A stretch of DNA of 21,539 bases. It comes from a virus. Below the pieces are notes generated by a model that did not search any database, was not told where the DNA came from, and worked only from the letters and a program-made list of their open reading frames with translations. Position numbers and translations under genes: made by a program. The stretch lies in the IMG/VR virus record IMGVR_UViG_3300042691_011896, positions 1 to 21,539 of that record, one strand, 5' to 3'. Shown here piece after piece: positions 14,743 through 20,415 of this stretch; positions within the stretch are counted from its first letter, which is position 1, and the number at the start of each line of letters is the position of its first letter.

Positions 14743-14823
14743 TTAAGGTCTAAGTTTATGTGCTATTATACATCCTAATACAAACCCTAAGAAAAGTGCC
14801 ACTATAATTATTAATTCATTCAT
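14743..14823 (-). CDS. Tiny membrane protein, 26 residues
   Basis: MNELIIIVALFLGFVLGCIIAHKLRP: one membrane helix with a short basic end. It begins two bases after the stop of the 73-residue gene, in a tight cluster on one strand. Its leader is 19 of 20 identical to that of the next gene. Short single-helix proteins are common in phage early regions. The coupling and the repeated leader support it, but size alone leaves doubt. Confidence 0.5.
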   Translation of the reverse strand: MNELIIIVALFLGFVLGCIIAHKLRP

Positions 14824-14825
14824 AA

Positions 14826-15047
14826 CTAATCTTTTTTAAATGTTTCTTGATAGTATTCTTCAAATGATATTTCTTTTGTTAGGCTCAAAGGATGTGAAAT
14901 ATCCATACCATTACTTTTACCTTCAAAAAAAGCATTTCCAATCTCTCGCTTGTGCATTTCTTTGGCTTTCTCAAAATCTTCATCTGTTAAAAAACTTTCT
15001 GGACAATTATCATATTTCTGTTGTAACCATTCTATTGATGTTTGCAT
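14826..15047 (-). CDS. Small conserved phage protein, unknown
   Basis: 73 residues, acidic and helical: LTDEDFEKAKEMHKREI, then NAFFEGKSNGMD, and a C-terminal EEYYQETFKKD. The E-K-A-K-x-M helix and the final Y-Y-x-E-T-F motif are typical, as I recall, of a short family near replication genes of Bacteroidetes phages. The function is not known. The ATG lies 13 bp after the tRNA-like gene's 3' end, inside the 31-bp repeat, so its leader is the tRNA end itself and translation depends on processing or read-through of the tRNA transcript. Confidence 0.6.
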   Translation of the reverse strand: MQTSIEWLQQKYDNCPESFLTDEDFEKAKEMHKREIGNAFFEGKSNGMDISHPLSLTKEISFEEYYQETFKKD

Positions 15048-15075
15048 AATTATAAATTTTGAGCCGCTGCAGGAT
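15045..15075 (-). repeat. 31-bp repeat, copy B: tRNA 3' end plus start codon
   Basis: Identical over 31 bp to 14437-14467. Here it is part of the full tRNA-like gene and runs into the start of the 73-residue gene. It is the likely parent copy because only here does the matching 5' acceptor strand exist. Confidence 0.9.
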
Positions 15076-15150
15076 TCGAACCTGCATCTACCTGACTGAT
15101 CAGGTACGTTATCCCGAGGTGGTATTTATTCCCACTTACGCCAAGCGGCT
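15061..15150 (-). tRNA. tRNA-like gene with non-canonical D/anticodon region
   Basis: On the - strand the ends form a perfect 7-bp acceptor stem (AGCCGCT with AGCGGCT), then a C discriminator, no encoded CCA. The T arm is perfect: GCAGG, loop TTCGAAT, CCTGC. The rest does not fit. A D stem GCGT/ACGT can form, but its loop is about 28 nt and holds a GTGG/CCAC hairpin. Without the hairpin the loop would read as a normal 11-nt D loop with GG and a final A. The anticodon arm would be ACCTG/CAGGT with a 6-nt loop ATCAGT, or 6 bp with a 4-nt loop. The anticodon cannot be assigned. It may be a broken tRNA, one with an insertion, or a tRNA mimic. Confidence 0.6.
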
Positions 15151-15221
15151 ATCCAATTGCCGTTCCCTTTAAGTCATTAATACTAACTAACCGTTTTAAT
15201 TAAAAACTTACGGCAATAAGT
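15151..15221 (-). other. Spacer between helicase gene and tRNA-like gene with long-range inverted repeat
   Basis: 71 bp after the helicase stop. TTGCCGT (15157-15163) and ACGGCAA (15210-15216) are perfect 7-bp arms 46 nt apart, with a palindromic TTTTAATTAAAA within. No T-run typical of a terminator follows, so it may be a processing signal or chance. Confidence 0.4.
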
Positions 15222-16562
15222 TTAAAATCCTATTTCATCTCTTTGAATATCTGCAATGCTTTTAAATACCTGTATCTCATTTCTAAAATCCAGATCGCAA
15301 GTCATAAGCATCCCATTCCGCTGCTTCATTATCCTTACCCGTCTTTTCCCTTCAAAGCTTTTGTCATTTGATAGTTCAGCATCATTTGCACCCCAAAGCA
15401 TAAGGATAAGGTCCGCATCCTGCTCGATTGCACCAGACTCACGCAGCGCGGATATTGGCGGTGGTACATCCCATGTACTATTTTTCACCCCGTCACGGCT
15501 AAGTTGTGAAAGGGCAATAATCGGAATCTCTAGTTCCTGAGCAAGGTTTTTAAGTTCCCTGCTAATCGTAGCAATTTCCTGCTCCCGGTTAGATTTACTT
15601 TCACCGTGCATCAATTGCAGGTAGTCAATAACGATCAGGCCGATGTCATGCTTCTTTTTTAACCGGCGGGCCTTTGCTTTTAAGGATCGTAAATTTACGG
15701 CATTTGCATCGTCAAAGAATATATTGAACCGGCTGAGATTATTGGCAGATTCTGCCAGCTTTTTGTATTCAGCTTCCGTCAGGCTGCCGGTCTGTAATTT
15801 GCCCAAAATTATATCGGATTGCGCTGCAAGCATTCTAAGGGCTAAATAAGGCGCTTTCATTTCGAGTGACCATACACCTACCCCAGCACCATTGAGGGCC
15901 GCATTTCGCACCAAATTAAGCGCAAACGCGGTTTTGCCTACGGATGGGCGCGCTGCCACGATAATCAGGTCACCGGGTTGCCAGCCGCGGGTTGCATTGT
16001 CAAGGTCTGAAAATCCTGATTTTATGCCGGTAATAGAGCTGCCAGTAGCTTTCCATTTATCGATCTTTTGTAAAGTATTAACCAAAACGCTCGAAATGTG
16101 TATAGTATCGGCAGCATTGGCATTGGATAATGTCATAATCTGCTTTTCGGCAAGGTCGATCAATTCGAAGCAGTCGGTTTCAGGATCGAGAGCTTTGGCG
16201 GTTATTTCAGATGAAACGGATATTAGTTTTCTTAAAGTAAACTTTTCGTGTACGAGCCGGGCGTGGTTTACGATGTTTGCGGATGAAACGATGGCATTGG
16301 TAAGCTTTACAAGTTCGTAAGGGCCGCCGATTTCATCGAGGTGCCCGGCCTGTTTCAGTTCTTCGGTAACTGTCACAAGGTCAATAGGTTGATGTTTCTT
16401 TTGCAGGTTAAGGATGGATGTGAATATCTTTTGATGAGCAGTTACATAAAAGCTATCCGGGGTTAGTAGGTCGGTCACTTTGTCGATAGCATTTGACTCG
16501 ATCAGTATAGCTCCAAGTATTGCAATTTCGGCATCCTTTGCTTGTGGCTGTAGTCCTTTCAT
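15222..16562 (-). CDS. dnaB: Replicative DNA helicase, DnaB type
   Basis: 446 residues, full length for DnaB. The N-terminal helical domain (1-105) starts with the family's P-Q-A-K-D-A-E-I-A-I-L-G. The RecA-like motor has Walker A at 204-211 (ARPSVGKT), the catalytic glutamate in SLEM (E234), Walker B LIVIDYLQL at 309-317, the LSQLSR motif near 351-356 and ALRESGAIEQDAD at 372-384. It is a hexamer that unwinds DNA at the phage fork. The start overlaps the C5 methyltransferase end by four bases (16559-16562), suggesting one operon. It lies in the - strand replication block with the DnaA-like and DUF1376 proteins. No intein or break. Confidence 0.97.
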   Translation of the reverse strand: MKGLQPQAKDAEIAILGAILIESNAIDKVTDLLTPDSFYVTAHQKIFTSILNLQKKHQPIDLVTVTEELKQAGHLDEIGGPYELVKLTNAIVSSANIVNHARLVHEKFTLRKLISVSSEITAKALDPETDCFELIDLAEKQIMTLSNANAADTIHISSVLVNTLQKIDKWKATGSSITGIKSGFSDLDNATRGWQPGDLIIVAARPSVGKTAFALNLVRNAALNGAGVGVWSLEMKAPYLALRMLAAQSDIILGKLQTGSLTEAEYKKLAESANNLSRFNIFFDDANAVNLRSLKAKARRLKKKHDIGLIVIDYLQLMHGESKSNREQEIATISRELKNLAQELEIPIIALSQLSRDGVKNSTWDVPPPISALRESGAIEQDADLILMLWGANDAELSNDKSFEGKRRVRIMKQRNGMLMTCDLDFRNEIQVFKSIADIQRDEIGF

Positions 16563-17530
16563 GGTTTTAGGTTTTGGGTTTCAAAGGTATGTATTGCTTT
16601 GAATATTTGGTAAACTACTTGGGGAACGACTGCGTTACCTCCTGCTTTGATGGATTCGTTTCGCCATTTAGGAAAGGTAATAGAGTCCAGTCGGTCGGAA
16701 AACCCATCATCTCCATTACAAACTGGGGAGACAGTTGGGAAGTTTTGCCAGTTGGATTTTGATCCATTGCCCATTGTCTCAAAGGATACTCCAAGTTCAC
16801 TCCTTTCTCCATTTGATATTCTTTCCTCTTTTGATATTTGTCCGGATATTCCGCATTGTTGGCGTCTCTCATTGCTGGAGTTGGTAGCATTTTCATTACA
16901 ATGTATTCCATCAACTGACCTTGCTTTCTGTTTCTGTCTAATCTGTTCAAAAGAGTTTCTGTTGCTTCTATTGTTTGGCTTGAAGTTGCTGGACTGGTCG
17001 TTACAGTTGGCAATAAACCAAATTCTATCCCTTCGGTGCGGAGCGTTGACGGCACAAGCTGGAAGTAAAAACGGGAGCACTTCGTAGCCATTAGCTTCCA
17101 AGTCAGCTTGCACTTCGTCGAATACCATCCCTCCATTCCAATTAGTAAGGCCGCGAACGTTTTCGCCCACAATCCAACGCGGGGAAACCTCTCGAATGCA
17201 TCTAAGCATTTCCGGCCAGAGATGTCTCTCATCATCTTTGCCGAGGCGTTTTCCTGCGGATGAATATGGTTGGCATAGTTATGGGAAGCCACCCGTGAGG
17301 ATGATGTCATCATTCCTCCAGTGGCTTCCGAATCGTTTTGAAAGTTCAAAATTAATTGTGTCATAATTTAGAGTATGTATATCTCTGTGGTGATAGGCAT
17401 CTGGCCAATAATATTCTAAAATCTTATTTCCAAATTCATTTATTTCGCATGAGACAATATTTTTCCATCCCATCCATTGCGAAGCAAGATCAAAGCCCCC
17501 AATCCCACTAAATAAACTTATATGGAGCAT
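16559..17530 (-). pseudogene. C5-cytosine DNA methyltransferase, interrupted by in-frame stop at motif IV
   Basis: Read through, about 322 residues of a cytosine-C5 methyltransferase. Motif I is FSGIGG (residues 7-12). Motif IV should be GGFP-CQ, but a TAA at 17279-17281 plus a CTA codon separate P83 from the catalytic C-Q. The same frame then continues unbroken with AGKRLGKDDERHLWPEM, ENVRGL (motif VI), RRDRIWFIA (motif VIII) and GGNAVVPQVVYQIFKAI (motif X). Compared with a normal gene there are six extra bases (TAACTA), which keep frame. As written the enzyme cannot be made whole unless the TAA is read through. The downstream ATG at 17209 would give a product lacking the catalytic Cys. The upstream end overlaps the HNH gene by 13 bp. 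A recent mutation is likelier than a sequencing fault, given six bases. Confidence 0.85.
16615..17364 (-). CDS. Overlapping ORF inside C5 methyltransferase, conserved-looking
   Basis: 249 codons, in a different frame from the methyltransferase and wholly within it. It is not random-looking: it has LLIGMEGWYSTKCKLTWKLM, FYFQLVPSTLRTEGIEFG, two LLPT/MLPTP motifs (MLPTPAMRDAN), and SPQFVMEMMGFPTDWTLLPF near the end. From memory, the K-L-T-W-K, L-L-P-T-P and L-x-P-x-F-V-x-x-M-G-F-P-x-x-W-T series is a familiar set in proteins encoded with phage C5 methyltransferases, where it is sometimes within the methyltransferase chain. Here one stretch of DNA encodes this series in one frame and motifs VI-X in the other. 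Unlike the other frame, it has no internal stop. Function unknown; target recognition or an accessory subunit is a guess. ATG 17364 is the first start. Confidence 0.6.
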   Translation of the reverse strand: MTQLILNFQNDSEATGGMMTSSSRVASHNYANHIHPQENASAKMMRDISGRKCLDAFERFPRVGLWAKTFAALLIGMEGWYSTKCKLTWKLMATKCSRFYFQLVPSTLRTEGIEFGLLPTVTTSPATSSQTIEATETLLNRLDRNRKQGQLMEYIVMKMLPTPAMRDANNAEYPDKYQKRKEYQMEKGVNLEYPLRQWAMDQNPTGKTSQLSPQFVMEMMGFPTDWTLLPFLNGETNPSKQEVTQSFPK

Positions 17531-17946
17531 TTTTTTCTTCCTTTAGTGTATTGATTATTATGTGGTGAATATTTACGTGTATGTTCTGATTTAGGCAAGC
17601 ATTCTAAATTTTCTATTCTATTATCAGATTTTATTTCATTTATATGATGTATATCATATCCATTTGGAATCTTACCACGTTCTTTTTGCCATACATATCG
17701 ATGCATCAAACATCTGTCATTTTTAGTCAATGCATAATATCCAGTATTTTTTAATGTAAATTTTTTGCCATCATATTCTTGAAATGGTCTAAAATTAACA
17801 CCTCTTAACTGTAATCCTCTTTTTTTAAATGCTTTATAAACGCATTGCCTTGTAACATTTAACTCTTTAGCTACTTGTTCAAGTGATAAACCTGACAAAT
17901 AAACTTGGTAAGCTTTGTCGTATTTTATATCTTTTGTCTTTCCCAT
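17518..17946 (-). CDS. HNH endonuclease with N-terminal helix-turn-helix, homing-type
   Basis: 142 residues. Residues 11-45 form a resolvase-like helix-turn-helix (SGLSLEQVAKELNVTRQCVY). Residues 70-125 are an HNH nuclease: CLMHRYVWQKERGKIP, then H100-H101-I-N, N109 and N113-L-E. This order, DNA-binding followed by HNH, is found in free-standing phage homing endonucleases, which nick DNA and spread by gene conversion. The final part is basic. It overlaps the first codons of the C5 methyltransferase (13 bp) and is the gene just before it, as expected if it entered next to a conserved target. A Bacteroidetes-type promoter lies directly upstream of its ATG. Catalytic residues are intact. Confidence 0.85.
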   Translation of the reverse strand: MGKTKDIKYDKAYQVYLSGLSLEQVAKELNVTRQCVYKAFKKRGLQLRGVNFRPFQEYDGKKFTLKNTGYYALTKNDRCLMHRYVWQKERGKIPNGYDIHHINEIKSDNRIENLECLPKSEHTRKYSPHNNQYTKGRKKCSI

Positions 17947-17950
17947 GATG

Positions 17951-17982
17951 CAAACTTAATAAATGAGGTTGACATTTGCAAA
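17951..17982 (-). promoter_or_regulatory. Bacteroidetes-type promoter before HNH gene
   Basis: On the - strand, TTTG (17982-17979) and TAAGTTTG (17958-17951) match the -33 TTTG and -7 TAnnTTTG boxes with a 20-nt spacer. The -7 box ends four bases before the ATG at 17946, so the transcript would start at or almost at the start codon and be leaderless or nearly so. The repeat AAGTTTGCA occurs at both boxes. Confidence 0.65.
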
Positions 17983-17990
17983 CTTTATTT

Positions 17991-18656
17991 TTATTTGTGT
18001 AATTGTTCAAATCGTTCACGTTCCCTCTGCCATCTTTCCCGGTTAGCTTGTGCAAGCTTTTCATGTTCAGTAGGCTGTTTTTTATTTTCATCTTTAAACC
18101 ATACCATCCGCATTTTTTGCTTCCAGCTTACTACCGGGTTACCTTTACTATCTTTCCAGTCTCCATCATTGTAATAGTTCCATGCCTTATCTCCGTTCGT
18201 ATATCCATGCTCTTCAAAGAACTTAACAACTTCATCAATTGTTGGCGATATAAACTTTGGTTTTTTAGGTTTACCCTTATTATTTTTATCTTTATTTATA
18301 TCTTCATTTTCATTTTCATTTTCATTTTCCATATGTTCAACATATGTAGAAGATATGTTTTTCTTATGTTTGTTCAATTTATTAAGACGTCTGGATTCAG
18401 AATAGTTTGATCTTTTAATAGCTTCCTCTCTTAATCTAACATTATAAAATTTACCATCTTCAGTTTTTACAAACTTAGAAAATATATCATGATCATAAGT
18501 TTTACATATGAATAACATATCTTTTTCAGTAAGTTCAAATTTTTGATGCTGCAAACATAATAGACGAATATACCTACCTACCTGCTCATCAGTCATGGTT
18601 AGCGTACCTGTTAAAAAATCGCTTGTGTAAAATAAAAATGCGGGATCTTTTGCCAT
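17991..18656 (-). CDS. Replication protein, DUF1376-like N-terminus with phage C-terminal domain
   Basis: 221 residues. Residues 1-75 (FLFYTSDFLTGTLTMTDEQVGRYIRLLCLQH) match the DUF1376-type winged-helix found in phage replication initiators and helicase loaders. A low-complexity linker (residues 110-130, repeated N-E then K/N/G) joins it to a C-terminal domain at 138-182 (PTIDEVVKFFEEHGY, then NYYNDGDWKDSKGNPVVSWKQK), a domain seen in phage replisome organisers. The last 25 residues are Arg/Glu rich. It probably loads the DnaB helicase encoded further downstream in the same strand. Its start follows a structured leader and U-run at 18657-18763. Confidence 0.8.
   Translation of the reverse strand: MAKDPAFLFYTSDFLTGTLTMTDEQVGRYIRLLCLQHQKFELTEKDMLFICKTYDHDIFSKFVKTEDGKFYNVRLREEAIKRSNYSESRRLNKLNKHKKNISSTYVEHMENENENENEDINKDKNNKGKPKKPKFISPTIDEVVKFFEEHGYTNGDKAWNYYNDGDWKDSKGNPVVSWKQKMRMVWFKDENKKQPTEHEKLAQANRERWQRERERFEQLHK
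18305..18329. repeat. Hexanucleotide tandem repeat (CATTTT)4
   Basis: Four units of CATTTT plus C inside the replication protein gene; on the coding strand they give alternating Asn-Glu. Gain or loss of whole units keeps the frame and would change only linker length. Confidence 0.85.
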
Positions 18657-18763
18657 AAAAAACTAATGCCCTCCGGAATAAAGGAGGTCGCCGTCTCCAA
18701 TATCCCATTGGGCAATAAAATTTTTAAAATTGATGCGGCGACTCATCTTTTGCTAAATTAATA
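18657..18763 (-). promoter_or_regulatory. Structured leader RNA, copy 1, upstream of replication protein
   Basis: Lies between the nuclease stop and the replication protein ATG. A conserved 21-bp entry block (18743-18763, with a TAATTTAG promoter-like -7 box) leads to a 7-bp stem P1: GTCGCCG (18742-18736) with CGGCGAC (18693-18687). P1 encloses hairpin CCAAT/ATTGG (18711-18707 with 18701-18697). Next, CCTCC can pair with GGAGG (P3) and is followed by six U just before the ATG. The element recurs at 20310-20413 with compensated stem changes. P3 would hide the only Shine-Dalgarno-like GGAGG, or with the U-run act as an attenuator. A 27-codon ORF also fits here but has no counterpart in copy 2. 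Confidence 0.7.
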
Positions 18764-18770
18764 TTTTTTT

Positions 18771-19169
18771 TTAATATACAATCTTTTTGAATGAATTAAT
18801 TGGAAAAATAGTTCTCGGTTTTATACCATTTGTTTTATAAAATTCACCATTTAATAAATTGATGAAACTTTGAATATAAATACATTTATCTGACAAACAA
18901 TTTACTATTAAATATGGCTCAACATTTGTATCATTATAAAATTTCATTCTAAAATCAATCTGCCATTGAGGTAATCCATGTCCATCAAAAGGAGGAGATA
19001 AATATTTTTCTTGTGTTTTTATTTCTGCCAAGCACCATTTATTATTATAAAAAAATATCAAATCTGCTTGCATAAAATTAATACCTATATTTTTAAAATA
19101 CTCTCTTATTTTACTTTCGCCATCAAGACCTTTTTTTAAATTATCTTTTGTGTTTTCGAAAAAACTCAT
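18771..19169 (-). CDS. PD-(D/E)XK nuclease-like protein
   Basis: 132 residues. E18 in a helix (GESKIREYF), D36 in ADLIFFYNNKW, then E49-I-K51 (LAEIKTQ) give a D...E-x-K nuclease core. They are followed by PPFDGHGLPQWQ, a loop I know from phage nuclease proteins of this size. It probably cuts or processes DNA, for example recombination intermediates. It overlaps the start of the methyltransferase's last codons by four bases (19166-19169), so they are co-translated. The gene is very AT-rich, like the C-terminal half of the methyltransferase, and unlike the rest of the block. The nuclease family is inferred from the motif only. Confidence 0.65.
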   Translation of the reverse strand: MSFFENTKDNLKKGLDGESKIREYFKNIGINFMQADLIFFYNNKWCLAEIKTQEKYLSPPFDGHGLPQWQIDFRMKFYNDTNVEPYLIVNCLSDKCIYIQSFINLLNGEFYKTNGIKPRTIFPINSFKKIVY

Positions 19170-20305
19170 AATCTGCTTTTTATTAATTTATAATAATTGT
19201 TTTCTAATTCAATTCCTGTAGCCATTCTGTTTAAACTTTTTGCGGCTAAAAGAGTACTGCCTCCTCCGGCAAAAGGATCTAATATGCAGTCCTTTTCCTT
19301 AGTGCTTTTTTTAATTAAATATTGCAATAAATCTAATGGCTTTTCTGTTGGATGTATGTTTTTTAAAGGATCAACTCTATTAAATTCTAATATATCCCTA
19401 TCTCTAACACCATTTAATTCTTTAAATATTTTTTTATATCCAAAGTAAATAATATCATAAGATTTCCCATAGCTTTTTAAATCGCCCATTCCAATAACTT
19501 TTCTATCCCATATTAAAATATTTTTTAAAACAAGATAATTTTCTATTATTGGTTTTATTTGTTCTAAATAATCAATATTTCCAAATATATAAAAATGAGC
19601 ATCATCCTTTAGCAATGGTATAGATTTTAACAAAACATCATTTAAAACAGATATTGTATTATTTATATTGTCATTTGCAATTTTGTTTTTATCATTCCAT
19701 CCACTTTTAAAATCCATTCCATAAGGTGGATCGGTTAATAAAAGATCATATTTGTTTTTTTCTAAAGTTGGTAAAATATCAATACTATTACCATTTATTA
19801 TTATTTGATTTTCGTTTGTTGTTTCAATAATTTTATCAAATTCTGTTTTATTTGTTTCAAATTCATATTTTTTTGCAGCTGTTAACAATCTACTTGTTGT
19901 TAGCTCAATTCGTTTTTTACTTTCATCTTTTGCAACGGATATCTCACGTTCAAATATTTCTTCCGGTAGTGCGGCAATCTTTTGAAAGGTACTGCTTTCG
20001 TTGGCACTAATTCCGAAATCAGATAATTTTGTTTTAGGTGGAATACTATCTTGTGATTCCACTTTTTTCATTGGAGCATAACCAGCTTTACTCACCTCAC
20101 TTTCCTTCAATAGTTTCCCTAATATCCTTTGAGTTCTGATCTTTTGTTCAGCAATCATGTTTTGAAGTTCAGCATCTTTCTTTTCTGCCTTTGCCCAAAC
20201 TTCAATCGCTTTTACTTTGTTGAGATAGTTTATGCCTGTTTCAATACTTTTGATTTCGGCAAGTTGTTGTTTTGCGTTGTCTCGCAATAATAATACATCC
20301 GTCAT
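19166..20305 (-). CDS. DNA methyltransferase (N6-adenine/N4-cytosine) with helical N-terminal domain
   Basis: 379 residues from ATG 20305; ATG 20332 would lie inside the leader element. Residues 1-150 are a helical region (LAEIKSIETGINYLNKVKA, IRTQRILGKLLKE, LSDFGISANESSTFQKIAAL) that resembles the ParB-like, C-terminal type DNA-binding helices found in front of phage methyltransferases. The catalytic part has DPPY at 192-195, HPTEKP at 318-323 and DPFAGGGST at 343-351. It would methylate adenine or cytosine amino groups in DNA. The first part has normal base composition for the window; the catalytic part is very AT-rich. The gene looks like a chimera joined near residue 150. The structured leader precedes it. 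Confidence 0.88.
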   Translation of the reverse strand: MTDVLLLRDNAKQQLAEIKSIETGINYLNKVKAIEVWAKAEKKDAELQNMIAEQKIRTQRILGKLLKESEVSKAGYAPMKKVESQDSIPPKTKLSDFGISANESSTFQKIAALPEEIFEREISVAKDESKKRIELTTSRLLTAAKKYEFETNKTEFDKIIETTNENQIIINGNSIDILPTLEKNKYDLLLTDPPYGMDFKSGWNDKNKIANDNINNTISVLNDVLLKSIPLLKDDAHFYIFGNIDYLEQIKPIIENYLVLKNILIWDRKVIGMGDLKSYGKSYDIIYFGYKKIFKELNGVRDRDILEFNRVDPLKNIHPTEKPLDLLQYLIKKSTKEKDCILDPFAGGGSTLLAAKSLNRMATGIELENNYYKLIKSRL

Positions 20306-20309
20306 ATTT

Positions 20310-20413
20310 AAAAAATTTAGGCCATCCAGCATAAAGGAGCTAACGGACTCCTAAATGCCTTCAGGCCAATATGTTAAAATTGATGCCGTTAGTCATCTAT
20401 TGCTAAATTAATA
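20310..20413 (-). promoter_or_regulatory. Structured leader RNA, copy 2, upstream of methyltransferase
   Basis: Lies between the HTH-like gene and the methyltransferase ATG. The 21-bp entry block (20393-20413) differs from copy 1 by one base. P1 is CTAACGG (20392-20386) with CCGTTAG (20346-20340), again 7 bp, four of which differ from copy 1 on both sides. An inner hairpin CCTGAA/TTTAGG (20365-20360 with 20355-20350) corresponds to that in copy 1. CATCAATTTTA after the 5' strand, and GGAG/CTCC around the 3' strand, are kept. Six U (20315-20310) precede the start codon. It carries stops in the peptide frame of copy 1, so RNA structure rather than a peptide is what is kept. Confidence 0.7.
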
Positions 20414-20415
20414 AT

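Noticed and set aside
15892-16320. 142-codon + strand ORF opposite the helicase gene
   Set aside because: Antisense shadow of a strongly conserved DnaB gene with no motif of its own.
16647-17087. 146-codon + strand ORF opposite the methyltransferase
   Set aside because: No recognisable motif; explained as antisense of two overlapping coding frames.
18301-18335. Short tandem repeat as a CRISPR or iteron array
   Set aside because: Units are six bases without spacers and are coding; it is a microsatellite in a linker.
18003-18410. 135-codon + strand ORF rich in Phe and Ile
   Set aside because: Low-complexity antisense of the Asn/Glu/Lys-rich replication protein.
18663-18746. A 27-codon ORF (MSRRINFKNF...) inside leader copy 1
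   Set aside because: The matching frame in copy 2 has stops while the stem pairs are kept, so RNA structure explains the region better than a peptide.
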